From contig NZ_JAKIHL010000002.1 in the NCBI RefSeq assembly GCF_021608135.1, positions 114,498-178,497 of the forward strand: a stretch of DNA of 64,000 nucleotides, written 5' to 3'. Numbering within the stretch: the first letter of the stretch is position 1; each line of letters opens with the position of its first letter. Position numbers and translations under genes: made by a program. This DNA is from Microaerobacter geothermalis. Its GTDB lineage: Bacteria > Bacillota > Bacilli > DSM-22679. The notes under the pieces were generated by a model. The model was not told the origin of the DNA, did no database searches, and saw only the letters and a list, made by a program, of their open reading frames with translations. Of the stretch, positions 9,458 through 19,726 are shown one piece after another.

Positions 9458-11023
9458 CTAGTTCCTAAATTCTGAAGGTGTCATCCCCGTGATTCTTTTA
9501 AAAATTTTACAGAAATAATTGGGATCATTATAACCTACTTTAAAAGAAATCTCTTTAATGCTGAGAGTTTTGTCAGCCAAGAATTCCTTGGCTTTGTTTA
9601 TCCTCGTGACGGTTAGATAATCGGTAAAATTCTGTCCTGTTCGTTCCTTAAAAAACTTGCTGAAGTAATGATAGCTCATGTTTATCTCCTTGGCAGCATC
9701 ATTAAGAGTTATATTCTGATCGTAATTTCGATTGATAAATTCAATAACCCTTGTGATCAAACCGTCAAATTTATGAACTCTAAGATCATTTATCTGTTGT
9801 GACAACTTTTTAACCCAGTGGATAAATCGGTTCCTTAACTCTCCTTCTTCGATCAGATCGCTGCCTGTAATTTGTGGTGCCTGCCCTGTGATCCTGTGAT
9901 TAAAGTAATAAGAGAGAGTCTTCTCCACTGCGATCACGACTTCCGACAATCTATCTCCTGCCTCTTGCATCCCCTCTTGACAATTTAAAAATATCCAATC
10001 GTAAATGTTTTGGAAACTTGCAATTGCACCGATCAGGTTACCTCCCAATAATCTGTCAATGAGTTCCCTTTCCAAATAGGAGGGGTATACTTCTGTTTTA
10101 CCCGGTACTGTAATCAGATCCTCAAAATGAATGATCTCCTCCATTCCTGACACGTTTATAACCCTCTCAGCCTCCTCTGTTGATTTAGATAATCCCGTAA
10201 TGGGATATGCCCTTCCGATACCAATCTTGAACGACAAATCGCTCCGTTTAGCAGTTTCACCTATTATCTCTTGGGCAAGTCTAAGGGAATAGTTCTTGAT
10301 TTCATAGGCATCCTCCTGTTCACTCACAGGTATATAGACAATGATGGTGTTTAACATCGGGGAGCCAACCAGGCATTTGCACAGGTTTTTGATGTTGGTT
10401 CGAAAATCTTGATAGAATTTATGTTTATCCAGACTGTACCTGACATCCTCTTTTTCGGGCAGGATATGACATATCAGCACAAAGCCGTAATTTAATTTCA
10501 TCGCAAACAGTTCTTCATAAAATGTCAGATCATTGGCCAAGCCGGTATTAAATAAATAGGTATAAATGAATTCGCTTTCAATAAATGGAATCATCTGATT
10601 CAACTTTTCCCGCAGTTCCAGTTCCCTGAACATGTTCTCCCTGTTCATCTCAACCAATTTTTGGGCATTTCTAATGACCTCGATAATTCCTTGCTTATCC
10701 ATGGGTTTCAGAATATACTCCATTACACCCAGATTAACGGCCTCCTTGGCATAGTTAAAGTGTTCATAGGCAGAAATGATGACGAAAATAATGTCCGGAT
10801 GCCTTGATTTAATCTTGCTAATGGCCTCTATCCCATTGATCCCCGGCATTTGAATATCCATAAACACCAGGTCCGGCTTAAGCAGCTCTACTTTTTCAAT
10901 CGCTTCCCTGCCTGATTTGGCGGAACCAACCAACTCCACCTGACCGGAAAAACTGCTTTCAACAATAAAGCGAAGTGAATCTGTTACAATCTGCTCATCA
11001 TCAGCAACGAATAATCTAACCAA
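9458..11023 (-). CDS. YesN-type response regulator, AraC output
   Basis: Transcription regulator, 521 residues. An N-terminal receiver domain has the phosphorylation Asp56 in LVFMDIQMPG, the acidic pair near residues 8-9 and Lys106 in ILKPMDK. A long middle region of no clear fold follows, then two AraC helix-turn-helix motifs at about 420-520, ending YNDPNYFCKIFKRITGMTPSEFR. The start is TTG; the gene overlaps the kinase stop by 8 bases, so the two are translationally coupled. It probably activates the chvE-gguA-gguB operon, inferred from position. Confidence 0.9.
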   Translation of the reverse strand: MVRLFVADDEQIVTDSLRFIVESSFSGQVELVGSAKSGREAIEKVELLKPDLVFMDIQMPGINGIEAISKIKSRHPDIIFVIISAYEHFNYAKEAVNLGVMEYILKPMDKQGIIEVIRNAQKLVEMNRENMFRELELREKLNQMIPFIESEFIYTYLFNTGLANDLTFYEELFAMKLNYGFVLICHILPEKEDVRYSLDKHKFYQDFRTNIKNLCKCLVGSPMLNTIIVYIPVSEQEDAYEIKNYSLRLAQEIIGETAKRSDLSFKIGIGRAYPITGLSKSTEEAERVINVSGMEEIIHFEDLITVPGKTEVYPSYLERELIDRLLGGNLIGAIASFQNIYDWIFLNCQEGMQEAGDRLSEVVIAVEKTLSYYFNHRITGQAPQITGSDLIEEGELRNRFIHWVKKLSQQINDLRVHKFDGLITRVIEFINRNYDQNITLNDAAKEINMSYHYFSKFFKERTGQNFTDYLTVTRINKAKEFLADKTLSIKEISFKVGYNDPNYFCKIFKRITGMTPSEFRN

Positions 11024-12545
11024 CCGCCCTCGCCTCTTCCTTCAATGGTATTTTCAGGATAACCGTTGTCCCTTTGTTTAATTCGCTTTGGATTTCTATT
11101 AATCGGTGCACATCTGGAATATTATAAAACAGACGTAGTCTTTCAATCACATTTTTCAGACCAATACCGGTTACATGCCCTTTGATCAGATCTTGATCCA
11201 CATCTACCGCCATGATTTGTTCAATTTTTTCCTGCACCATCCCTGCACCGTTATCGCTAACCTCTATCAAAACATAGCCGCTTTCCCCCTTAACAGTTAA
11301 GTTGATTCTCCCCCCCTGCTCCAACTCTCCTATTCCATGGATATAGGCATTTTCCACCAACGGTTGAATGATAATACAAGGAATTTCAGTTTCCAGAATT
11401 TTATCATCTATCTCTGCCGAAAACTTTAACCGATCCCCAAACCGGGTCTCTAAAATATAGATATAGGCCATCACGCTGTTCACTTCTTCTGCCAGCTTTA
11501 CCGGTTTGGTTAGTTGCCGCAAATTATGCCTGAAAAGATCAGCCGTTTTTTTTATGAATTTTGATGACTTATCGGCTCCTTCCATCATGGCAAGTTGAGA
11601 GGCTGCATTTAAAGTATTAAAGAGAAAATGAGGATTTATTTGGGATTGCAGCGCTTTCAACTCGGCTTCTTTCAGGATACTTTTCATCTTGAGGTTTTGC
11701 ATCTCCTGTTCCTTAAGCTTGTGCTCAATTTCAGCCTGCACCTTGATTTTTGTTATATACTCCCTGATATTCACCGTCATCTTATTGAAAGCATTTGCAA
11801 GAATGCTGACCTCGTCTCGGGTATTCACCTTGAGGGGCTGAATGTCAAAATCACCCCGGGACACCTTTTCCGCAGACCGGGCCAGCAGGATCAATGGTTT
11901 GGCCAACTTGTAGCTAAAGAATACCGCCAGAAAGATACTCATCGCCAACGAGCCCAAAAGCAAAATTATGTTTATATAATTGACGACCGCCATATTCCTG
12001 GAAGTTTCCCGATACATGATTGAACCCTGGTGCAGTTTGCTGTACAAGAGATTGTTAATATAAGATTTAATGTATTCACTGATTTCGTTGGAGCGGGTAA
12101 AACGCTGGATATACTCATTACTCATTCGCCCCCGCTTCGCATTGATTGCTGCATCTGCTTCACTTAAAAAACCGGAGATCATGTTGCCGATATCCTTCAG
12201 CATTAAATCATCCTGATTATAACTTAAATTGTCTTCTATGTCTGAACTTTGTTCCGACAGCTTATTGTACAAAGTATAATAATTTAACAGTGCTTCAGAA
12301 GACTTGGAAGACAGATATTTTTCCAACTCTATCTCAAGGGAATTAATATCTGAATACAGTTGGTTAAGGTAGATATAGTCCACGAACACCGAGTCCAGCC
12401 TGGTAGTAATTAACCTGGCGTTATAATAGGAAAAAAGACTGGTAATCCACATCAACATCGTAATAACCAGGTAATAGCCAATCAGCTTCTTTTTTATCCC
12501 TGTAAGTTTCCAAAAAGACTGCTGCAACTTTTTTTCACCTGCCAA
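11016..12545 (-). CDS. YesM/LytS-type sensor histidine kinase
   Basis: Membrane kinase of the His_kinase (PF06580) type. Transmembrane segments at about 21-40 and 189-211 enclose an extracellular helical region of about 150 residues; a HAMP linker (about 211-265) and coiled coil follow, then the phospho-acceptor His306 in QINPHFLFN and a C-terminal ATPase domain with VENAYIHG and DNGAGM. The first possible start is TTG; a second TTG at 12527 has AGGTGA 7 bases upstream and may be the true start. It overlaps the preceding binding-protein gene by 11 bases, so receptor and kinase are likely made together. Confidence 0.9.
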   Translation of the reverse strand: MAGEKKLQQSFWKLTGIKKKLIGYYLVITMLMWITSLFSYYNARLITTRLDSVFVDYIYLNQLYSDINSLEIELEKYLSSKSSEALLNYYTLYNKLSEQSSDIEDNLSYNQDDLMLKDIGNMISGFLSEADAAINAKRGRMSNEYIQRFTRSNEISEYIKSYINNLLYSKLHQGSIMYRETSRNMAVVNYINIILLLGSLAMSIFLAVFFSYKLAKPLILLARSAEKVSRGDFDIQPLKVNTRDEVSILANAFNKMTVNIREYITKIKVQAEIEHKLKEQEMQNLKMKSILKEAELKALQSQINPHFLFNTLNAASQLAMMEGADKSSKFIKKTADLFRHNLRQLTKPVKLAEEVNSVMAYIYILETRFGDRLKFSAEIDDKILETEIPCIIIQPLVENAYIHGIGELEQGGRINLTVKGESGYVLIEVSDNGAGMVQEKIEQIMAVDVDQDLIKGHVTGIGLKNVIERLRLFYNIPDVHRLIEIQSELNKGTTVILKIPLKEEARAVG

Positions 12546-13548
12546 TTTCTTTTCTGTTTTTTCCTAGGTCAATCGTTTCAGCGGTTAATACTTTGATCTC
12601 CGTATCGAGAAAAGTAGAAGCATTGCCTTTTTCCTTTATTTCAATCAAGCTGCGAATACTCTGATAGCCCATCACATAGGGATTACTTACTAATGTTCCA
12701 TAAATGATGCCTTTTTTGATATACCTGAGAATTTCCTGGCTGTCACCATAGCCTACCAGAGAGATTTTGCCCACCATATTCAAGTCTACAATAGACTGAG
12801 CAACTCCCAATGTGTCCACCGAATCAACCGTATAGATTGCATCAATCCCCAGTCCGGAAGCAACAATCGATTGAGTGATTTCTTCGGCGCTGATAATTCC
12901 CAGCATGGAGCTGTATACTTTGGTTACGTTTATTTCCGGAAACTCTTTTACCGCACTAAAGAAACCGTTAAGCTTTAGATTTTGACTGGTTGTATCCCGC
13001 TGCAAGTTATCATTCATTATAATGGCAATATTGGCTTTGCCTTTGGTGGCTTGGGCCATTAATTTGCCTGCCATCTCCCCCAGAAGAAAGCTGTTCGCTC
13101 CTACAAATGCTTTTCTTTTACTATTTTCAACGTCGTTCTCAATCGTTACCACCGGAATGCCGGAATTATAGGCTTTTTCGATGAGTCCAACGAAATCAGC
13201 ATCGTTAAAGGCATAGGCAACAATCCCATCAACTCCGGCCAGTATAGCAATATCCAAATATCGCAGCTGCTCTTCTCTATTATTCATGCGTGGCGCTCTA
13301 AATTCCATCGCTGCGTTGTAGTCCGCTGCTGCCTCTTCCATTCCCCTTTGCACCTCTTTCCAATAAGGGTCAACCAAATTGGGGGCAACCACATAGAAAT
13401 GATAGAGCGGTTTTGACTGATTTCCCTTGGTCACCACTCGCTCATATCTGGCGAGAATTCCGGCGACCGCAATAATCAACACCAGCAATACTATAATGAC
13501 CGAATAATTTCTGACCCAAGCAACCGCTTTCTTGATTAATGTCATCAT
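12535..13548 (-). CDS. Membrane-anchored RbsB-like sugar receptor coupled to the kinase
   Basis: 337 residues: one N-terminal transmembrane anchor (about 15-34, no lipobox), then a type 1 periplasmic-binding domain of the RbsB class (FYVVAPNLVDPYWKEVQRG, VDGIVAYAFND, IPVVTIEND, and VGYGDSQEILRYIKKG). AAGGTGG lies 8 bases before the ATG. First gene of the receptor-kinase-regulator-receptor operon. It resembles the arrangement in which a tethered XylFII binds sugar outside and signals to a LytS/YesM kinase. The ligand is unknown. Confidence 0.85.
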   Translation of the reverse strand: MMTLIKKAVAWVRNYSVIIVLLVLIIAVAGILARYERVVTKGNQSKPLYHFYVVAPNLVDPYWKEVQRGMEEAAADYNAAMEFRAPRMNNREEQLRYLDIAILAGVDGIVAYAFNDADFVGLIEKAYNSGIPVVTIENDVENSKRKAFVGANSFLLGEMAGKLMAQATKGKANIAIIMNDNLQRDTTSQNLKLNGFFSAVKEFPEINVTKVYSSMLGIISAEEITQSIVASGLGIDAIYTVDSVDTLGVAQSIVDLNMVGKISLVGYGDSQEILRYIKKGIIYGTLVSNPYVMGYQSIRSLIEIKEKGNASTFLDTEIKVLTAETIDLGKNRKEIGR

Positions 13549-13626
13549 ACTAAAACCACCTTATGATGTTTGTGATTGATCCGTTGAATTGTTCTAATAT
13601 TCTATCACAGAATAGACAAGTACTTC

Positions 13627-13837
13627 TATAAATGTTGAATTAAAGATTCACACGTCCCCTAGTCGGGTTCGTCAGGAAGTGATTCAGGTCTGCTTCTAGG
13701 CTAAAGAACGGAGTCCTCAAAAACATCTGGGTATTCCAAAGTTGGAGTCAGTTTGAGGGCTAATTCTCGTTCTTTAGCCTCTTCGCTTAGCACGAACCCG
13801 AAGGCTGTCCATAGTGAATTCTTTAATTCCCTCAATA
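13627..13837. repeat. Palindromic repeat, family A, long form (copy 2, inverted)
   Basis: The inverse complement of this stretch follows the copy at 1715-1927 nearly base for base: GAATTAAAGAATTCACTA, CAGCCTTCG, GGCTAAAGAACG, TTAGCCCTCAAACTGACTCCA and GAATCACTT all recur in order. The ends are more decayed than in copy 1. Together the two copies, in opposite orientation, bracket asnB and the sugar sensor/transporter genes. Confidence 0.75.
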
Positions 13838-13866
13838 AATAGAAAAGAAAAAAACTCCCAAAATAT

Positions 13867-13903
13867 AAAAACCCTCCTAAAGTTATCTCTTCAGGAGGGT
13901 TTT
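13867..13903. terminator. Terminator after the lactate permease gene
   Basis: Arms AAAACCCTCCT/AGGAGGGTTTT with an A run on one side and a T run on the other, so it can work in both directions. It lies 22 bases past the original lldP stop codon. Confidence 0.8.
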
Positions 13904-13924
13904 GCTTTTATTAAAATTTTGTCC

Positions 13925-14089
13925 TTATGGCAGCATCCATGTTAACCAGTAAGCCTGCAGCATGGTCATCACTGAAATAATCAGCATAAAGAAGATACTA
14001 TGCTTTAATGTAAATCGGAATAGATCTCCTTCTTTCCCGACCAATCCGGTTGCGGCTGTCGCAACGGCAATGGATTGAGGAGAAATCAT
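13925..14089 (-). pseudogene. lldP: 3' end of lldP, displaced by a frameshift
   Basis: Fifty-four codons in the frame next to the main lldP reading frame encode [15 protein letters not shown], then [16 protein letters not shown] and a final hydrophobic helix, which is the normal C-terminus of L-lactate permeases. The main frame stops at 14086 in GGT-AAA-TGA; one more A would restore GGT-AAA-ATG-ATT. The ATG and TGA overlap as ATGA. Confidence 0.8.
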
Positions 14090-15561
14090 TTACCGGTAAC
14101 TCCACCGCTGGAGTTGGCGGCTACAGTTAATACAGGGTCAACGCCAATTTGGGTAGCTGTAATTTTCTGTAGATTTCCAAACAGGGCATTGGAGGAGGTA
14201 TCACTACCAGTAAGAAATACTCCTAGCCAACCGAGAATAGGTGCGAAAAATGGGAACAAAAATCCGGTTTTTGCCAAGGCCAATCCCAAGGTGGCACTCA
14301 TTCCTGAATAGTTAAAGATATATGCTAATCCAAGAACAGCGGCAATTGTAATAATCGGCTTGATTAATTCTTTTACGGTTTCACCAAGGGTCTTAGTCCA
14401 CTCGCCAAAGCTCATCTTCACGACAAACATGCTAACAAATGCAGCAATTAGAATTGCGGTACCAGCTGCTGCCAACCAATCAAATTTGAAAGTGGCGGCA
14501 TATGGTGTTGCCTCATTTACAATCGGAGTAGCTTTGATTACAGCATTATGCAACCCAGAAATTTCATAAACTTTCGTTACAGAACCTAAGATTTTTTTAA
14601 ATGCGGGAATTCCCCAAATGATGATAAATCCGGTTAAGAGAATAAATGGAGACCAGGCTTTAAATACTTGTCCAGGTGTATAGGTTTTCTCCCTCGCCGC
14701 TGCCACTTCGGCAGAAACTTTCTCGTCTTTAAAACGAAATACGTTCTTTGGCTGCCATACTTTTAAGAATAGGGCTAAAGCAAACAAGCTGACTAATGCT
14801 GAAAGAATGTCGGGAAGTTCCGGTCCCAGAAAGTTCGACGACAGATATTGGGTTAGGGCAAAGGAACCACCAGATACAAGTATTGCAGGCATGACTTCCT
14901 TTGCACCCTTCCAACCTGACATGATAAATACTAACCAGAATGGAACGAATAAGGACAAGAAAGGTAATTGACGACCAACGACCTGGCTAATCGCCATGGT
15001 ATCCAATCCTGTAATTTTACCTGCTGTAATAATCGGAATTCCGATGGCACCGAAAGCAACCGGAGCGGTATTGGCAATAAGAGCCAATCCCGCAGCATAC
15101 AGGGGATTAAAACCTAATCCTACCAGCAGTGCGGCGGAAATGGCAACCGGGGTACCAAATCCTGCTGCCCCTTCCAAAAATGCACCGAAGCTAAAGGCAA
15201 TCAGAAGTGCCTGCAAACGGCGGTCCTCGGTAATGCTTACTACGGAGTTTCGAATAATTTCAAACTGACCGGTTTTAACGGTAATTTTATAGAGAAAAAC
15301 TGCAGTGATGATAATCCAACTTATCGGAAATAATCCAACACTTGCGCCCAACACGGTTGAAAGCAACGCTAATTTGGTGGGCATTCCATAAACCGCAATC
15401 GCAATAATAATGGATAAAGCCACGGTAATAAGTCCTGCCCAATGTCCCTTCATTCTCTTTACCGCCAATGCCCAGAAGAAAAAGACAATTGGAATCACGG
15501 TGATCAATGCAGAAAGCCAGATGTTGTCCGCCACTGGTTGATAAATTTGTGTCCAAGTCAT
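14086..15561 (-). CDS. lldP: L-lactate permease, frameshifted near its 3' end
   Basis: Lactate:proton symporter of the LldP/LctP family with about a dozen hydrophobic segments. Family segments seen include [16 protein letters not shown] (about 124-139) and, at the C-terminal end, [16 protein letters not shown] and [11 protein letters not shown]. The open frame is 491 residues, some 55 short of the family; the missing tail is present in the next frame (13925-14089), so a one-base loss in an A run has broken the gene, or the sequence has an error. AAGGGG lies 10 bases before the ATG. Monocistronic, with a terminator downstream and a cre-like site upstream. Confidence 0.85.
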   Translation of the reverse strand: MTWTQIYQPVADNIWLSALITVIPIVFFFWALAVKRMKGHWAGLITVALSIIIAIAVYGMPTKLALLSTVLGASVGLFPISWIIITAVFLYKITVKTGQFEIIRNSVVSITEDRRLQALLIAFSFGAFLEGAAGFGTPVAISAALLVGLGFNPLYAAGLALIANTAPVAFGAIGIPIITAGKITGLDTMAISQVVGRQLPFLSLFVPFWLVFIMSGWKGAKEVMPAILVSGGSFALTQYLSSNFLGPELPDILSALVSLFALALFLKVWQPKNVFRFKDEKVSAEVAAAREKTYTPGQVFKAWSPFILLTGFIIIWGIPAFKKILGSVTKVYEISGLHNAVIKATPIVNEATPYAATFKFDWLAAAGTAILIAAFVSMFVVKMSFGEWTKTLGETVKELIKPIITIAAVLGLAYIFNYSGMSATLGLALAKTGFLFPFFAPILGWLGVFLTGSDTSSNALFGNLQKITATQIGVDPVLTVAANSSGGVTGK

Positions 15562-15700
15562 CCCAAGTACACCCCTTTAAAAATTATTCTTTGTTTCTTT
15601 GTTGTTACTCATTCGGTTCAAAAACTCTCTCCCGTAAGTGAAGTATCCTCCCCCTATAACAATTTTTCCTCTTATCCCAAAACAAGAATTTTCTAAATAC

Positions 15701-15714
15701 AGAAATCGTTTTCA
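15701..15714. promoter_or_regulatory. Candidate CcpA (cre) site upstream of lldP
   Basis: AGAAATCGTTTTCA matches the cre consensus TGWNANCGNTNWCA at 13 of 14 positions and lies about 140 bases before the lldP start. Carbon catabolite control of lactate uptake would be expected, but nothing else supports it. Confidence 0.35.
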
Positions 15715-15885
15715 AACAATCAATTCTAAATTAGTTCATACTTTGCTGGTTCTGTGAAGATAAACAATATTCCCAATTTTAATTAGATGATAACCAGATA
15801 TTCTGTTATGGGATAAGTAGGTCATCAGATAACCTGTCTTATATTATTCAACTACATTTTTTTGAAAAATTCAATAGTTAAATTT

Positions 15886-15920
15886 AAAAAACCCCCAATT
15901 CCATAAGATGGAATAAGGGG
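15886..15920 (-). terminator. Terminator after metY
   Basis: Minus-strand hairpin CCCCTTATTCCAT/ATGGAATTGGGGG followed by TTTTTT, about 110 bases beyond the metY stop codon and beyond a family B repeat. Confidence 0.75.
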
Positions 15921-15922
15921 CC

Positions 15923-16010
15923 TATATAGATGGTACTAAACGCACATGACCCTTCGGGTCACAAATTGATATGAAAATGTATTTTCATATTAAAGAATTC
16001 ACTGAATCTC
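15923..16010. repeat. Palindromic repeat, family B (copy 1)
   Basis: Begins TATAGATGGTACTAAAC, then CATGACCCTTCGGGTCA (a small hairpin), then ATATGAAAATGTATTTTCATAT (a near-perfect palindrome), then TAAAGAATTCACTG as in the left arm of family A. The same modules in the same order occur, inverted, at 31605-31708. Confidence 0.65.
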
Positions 16011-16030
16011 TAGTTAAGCATCGATAGCAT

Positions 16031-17437
<1,407 letters not shown>

Positions 17438-17465
17438 CTTATTTTATGGGAATTTATCCAAGAAT

Positions 17466-18182
17466 TTAATATACGATTACCAAATCTTTTAATTTCTCAA
17501 AGGTCTTCTCCCCGATTCCGTTTACATTTAACAGATCTTCCACTCGTTGAAATCCCCTCTCCTCCCGATAACGAAGAATCGCCTCTGCTTTGGAGGGACC
17601 GATCCCCGGTAAAGTTTCCAATTCGGTTTTACTTGCCGTATTCAAATTCACTTTCCCTTGAGAATATCCAGAAGTTTGTCCATTTTCCATTACCGGATTT
17701 TCAAAAATTGTGCTGGTCTTGACGGATGGACTGTTTAAAGAAAGGGGATCCCCTTTCTCCGGAATGATGATCGCCATTCCATCTCTCAAGGAACCGGCCA
17801 AGTTTACCTGATTTTGGTCCGCATTTTCCGTAAGTCCTCCTGCCAATTTGATCAACTCAAACAGTCGGGAATTAAGGGGCAAAGTATACACTCCCGGATT
17901 CTGGACGGCCCCTTTAATATCTACTACCATCATTTTTTCCATCGATTGACGATTGTCACCCATCGGTTGATTTTCGTCTTCTTTATCTCCCGGAACATTG
18001 TTTTTCTGCTGTTCCTCTGGTGCTGACGTGATTTGATCTATGGAAGGGCCAGCTTCCAGCTCAGTACCTGCATCATTCAATAAAATATAGATAAGCAAGC
18101 TTACCGTAAAAAATAACGACAAAAGAAGAAGAAATAATAATTTCCGTTCCCTTGGACTCCAACTGGATAATAAATCATACAT
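17466..18182 (-). CDS. comEA: ComEA, competence DNA receptor
   Basis: Membrane-anchored double-stranded DNA receptor for transformation. The 238 residues contain an N-terminal transmembrane anchor (about 14-34), a Glu/Gln/Asn-rich linker, a SLBB-like domain (VVDIKGAVQNPGVYTL at about 86-101 and onward) and a C-terminal helix-hairpin-helix pair (VNLNTASKTELETLPGIG and VEDLLNVNGIGEKTFEKL). This is the Gram-positive ComEA layout. Divergent from comER, as in B. subtilis. The expected next genes, comEB and comEC, are displaced by about 16 kb. Confidence 0.95.
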   Translation of the reverse strand: MYDLLSSWSPRERKLLFLLLLSLFFTVSLLIYILLNDAGTELEAGPSIDQITSAPEEQQKNNVPGDKEDENQPMGDNRQSMEKMMVVDIKGAVQNPGVYTLPLNSRLFELIKLAGGLTENADQNQVNLAGSLRDGMAIIIPEKGDPLSLNSPSVKTSTIFENPVMENGQTSGYSQGKVNLNTASKTELETLPGIGPSKAEAILRYREERGFQRVEDLLNVNGIGEKTFEKLKDLVIVY

Positions 18183-18212
18183 AAGAAATCACCTGCCTTA
18201 ACAATCTTATGC

Positions 18213-18241
18213 ATATATTACCACAATGTTCCATTTGTCAA
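18213..18241 (-). promoter_or_regulatory. Candidate comEA promoter
   Basis: Minus-strand TTGACA at 18236-18241, a 17-base spacer and ATATAT (or TATATG at 18), about 30 bases before the comEA start. No ComK box search was possible. Confidence 0.5.
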
Positions 18242-18263
18242 CAGTCCTGCCAAAAAAGAAAAT

Positions 18264-18292
18264 CCCTTATCCATTAGGTCAATGGATAAGGG
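18264..18292 (-). terminator. Hairpin between comEA and comER
   Basis: Perfect 12-base arms CCCTTATCCATT/AATGGATAAGGG; on the minus strand ATTTTCTTTTTT follows, which is terminator-like. It lies upstream of the candidate comEA promoter, so it would stop transcripts entering from the comER side rather than end any gene. Confidence 0.45.
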
Positions 18293-18428
18293 AACAGGGC
18301 GCCTCCTCTACAATTAGAGGGGTATTTCTATCATACACGGAACTTATGAAAATCAAATGAAGAAACATGAAAATTCATTTTCTTTCATATGATATTATAG
18401 CTATTGCCAAAACGGGGAGGGGATAAAT

Positions 18429-19250
18429 ATGCAATTAGGTTTTATCGGTACGGGTAATATGGGGGGAATGTTAATAGAAGCACTGATTCAATCATCTTAT
18501 ATTTCAGCTTCTCAAGTGACGGCGATCAACCGTACAAGAGAGAAAGTGATCAAATTAGCTGCCCGTTATCCTGGTCTGAAATCTGCTGAAACAATAAAAG
18601 AAATGACCCTTCACTGTGACATTATCTTTATCTGTGTAAAACCAATGGAATATAGAAAAGTAATGCAAGAACTCCACGATGGATTGTTTCCACATCAATT
18701 TGTGGTTTCTATCACAAGTCCAGTGATGATTGCCAATCTAGAAACAAATCTGCCCTGTAAAGTGGTAAAAATGATACCCAGCATTACAAATTCAGCATTT
18801 GCAGGTGCTTCCCTGGTTGTCTGGGGAACCCGATTGACCAAAGAGGATAAAGAATATCTTCTCACCCTGTTTCAGCAGTTCAGTCATCCTGTTATCATCG
18901 AAGAAGAAGAAACAAGGGTTTCATCTGATATTATCAGCTGCGGACCCGCATTTTTCGGATACCTGCTCCAGCAATTTATAGAGGGTGCCGTAGAAGAGAT
19001 CGGAATTTCCAGAGAAAAAGCAACAGCCCTGGCTACTGAAATGATGATTGGGCTTGGGGAGCTCCTTTCTTCTGAAAAATACAACCTGGAAACCCTGGTC
19101 AATAAAGTGTGTGTTCCGGGAGGGGTTACCGGAGCTGGTTTAACGGCATTGGAAGAAATGGCAAAGCCCATGTTTCATCAACTCTTTCAAAGGACCCATA
19201 TGAAATTTTATGAGGATGTTGAAGAAATGAAAAAACACTTTGAAAGTTGA
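18429..19250 (+). CDS. comER: ComER, pyrroline-5-carboxylate reductase-like protein
   Basis: Member of the ProC family (NAD(P)-binding fold: MQLGFIGTGNMGGMLIEALI at the N-terminus; C-terminal PGGVTGAGL as in ProC dimerisation domains). Its position, divergent from comEA, identifies it as ComER rather than the biosynthetic ProC. In B. subtilis ComER is not needed for transformation and has been linked to sporulation and biofilm control; the biochemical role is unclear. 273 residues, normal. GGGGAGGGG lies just before the ATG. A perfect palindromic terminator follows. Confidence 0.88.
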   Translation: MQLGFIGTGNMGGMLIEALIQSSYISASQVTAINRTREKVIKLAARYPGLKSAETIKEMTLHCDIIFICVKPMEYRKVMQELHDGLFPHQFVVSITSPVMIANLETNLPCKVVKMIPSITNSAFAGASLVVWGTRLTKEDKEYLLTLFQQFSHPVIIEEEETRVSSDIISCGPAFFGYLLQQFIEGAVEEIGISREKATALATEMMIGLGELLSSEKYNLETLVNKVCVPGGVTGAGLTALEEMAKPMFHQLFQRTHMKFYEDVEEMKKHFES

Positions 19251-19255
19251 CCTAA

Positions 19256-19279
19256 AAAGGTGCTCAATTGAGCACCTTT
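19256..19279. terminator. Bidirectional terminator after comER
   Basis: AAAGGTGCTCAATTGAGCACCTTT is a perfect 24-base palindrome (arms AAAGGTGCTCAA pairing with TTGAGCACCTTT) between comER and the converging small gene. Confidence 0.75.
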
Positions 19280-19287
19280 GAGTCTTT

Positions 19288-19443
19288 TTAGGTAGAAGGG
19301 CGATTAGGCCCTTTTATTTTACTTTCTTTCCTGACATCGACAACCAAACCTAATGGCCGTCCTGATTCCTCGTTAAAAGATTCATCTTCTTCCCAGTCGA
19401 TTCCGCTAATGGGGGGAAGGGGTTGTTGATTTTTTTTGTCCAT
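19288..19443 (-). CDS. Small acidic hypothetical protein (51 residues)
   Basis: An ATG at 19443 preceded by AAAGGGAGG at 7 bases opens a 51-codon frame: MDKKNQQPLPPISGIDWEED, then an ESGRPLGLVVDVRKESKIKG stretch and a TAA stop. It has no transmembrane segment or recognisable domain; the N-terminal half is Pro/acidic and the C-terminal half mixed and charged. The excellent ribosome binding site and the position between terminator and relic gene argue that it is real. I do not recognise the family. Confidence 0.55.
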   Translation of the reverse strand: MDKKNQQPLPPISGIDWEEDESFNEESGRPLGLVVDVRKESKIKGPNRPST

Positions 19444-19504
19444 TTCTAAACCTCCCTTTCCTTCCTATTATATACCATCGATCAGATACTGATACATAAG
19501 ATTC

Positions 19505-19726
19505 TTATTCGGCAGGAGCATCTTTAGGAGCGTCTTTGGCTTGCTTCATGATTCCCTGCAACATTTGATTCATGTCTACTCCAGAGACATCCTTCAACAT
19601 CTCCGGCATTTGCGCCATTAATTTGGTGACATAATTGCTGATCCGGGTTGCCCCGTCTCCGGTTCCATTGCCGGCATCCACCACCGTGATTTTCCGATTT
19701 TTAAAGCATCGTAAATTTTCACTCAA
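19505..19726 (-). pseudogene. Relic C-terminal tail of a flotillin/SPFH protein
   Basis: The frame encodes KNRKITVVDAGNGTGDGATR, then VTKLMAQMPEMLKDVSGVDM and an Ala/Lys/Pro tail. It resembles the extreme C-terminus of flotillins (a KITVVD…G-rich turn, then a helix ending in a GVD motif). Only about 66 of roughly 500 residues remain. The opening TTG lies inside the end of the L,D-transpeptidase gene, so the rest of the gene has been lost there. An alternative is a short coupled gene translated from that TTG. Assignment is from memory of the family. Confidence 0.55.

Noticed and set aside
18429..19250. Biosynthetic proC
   Set aside because: The ProC-like sequence is divergent from comEA, the exact position of comER in related genomes, so ComER is the better call.
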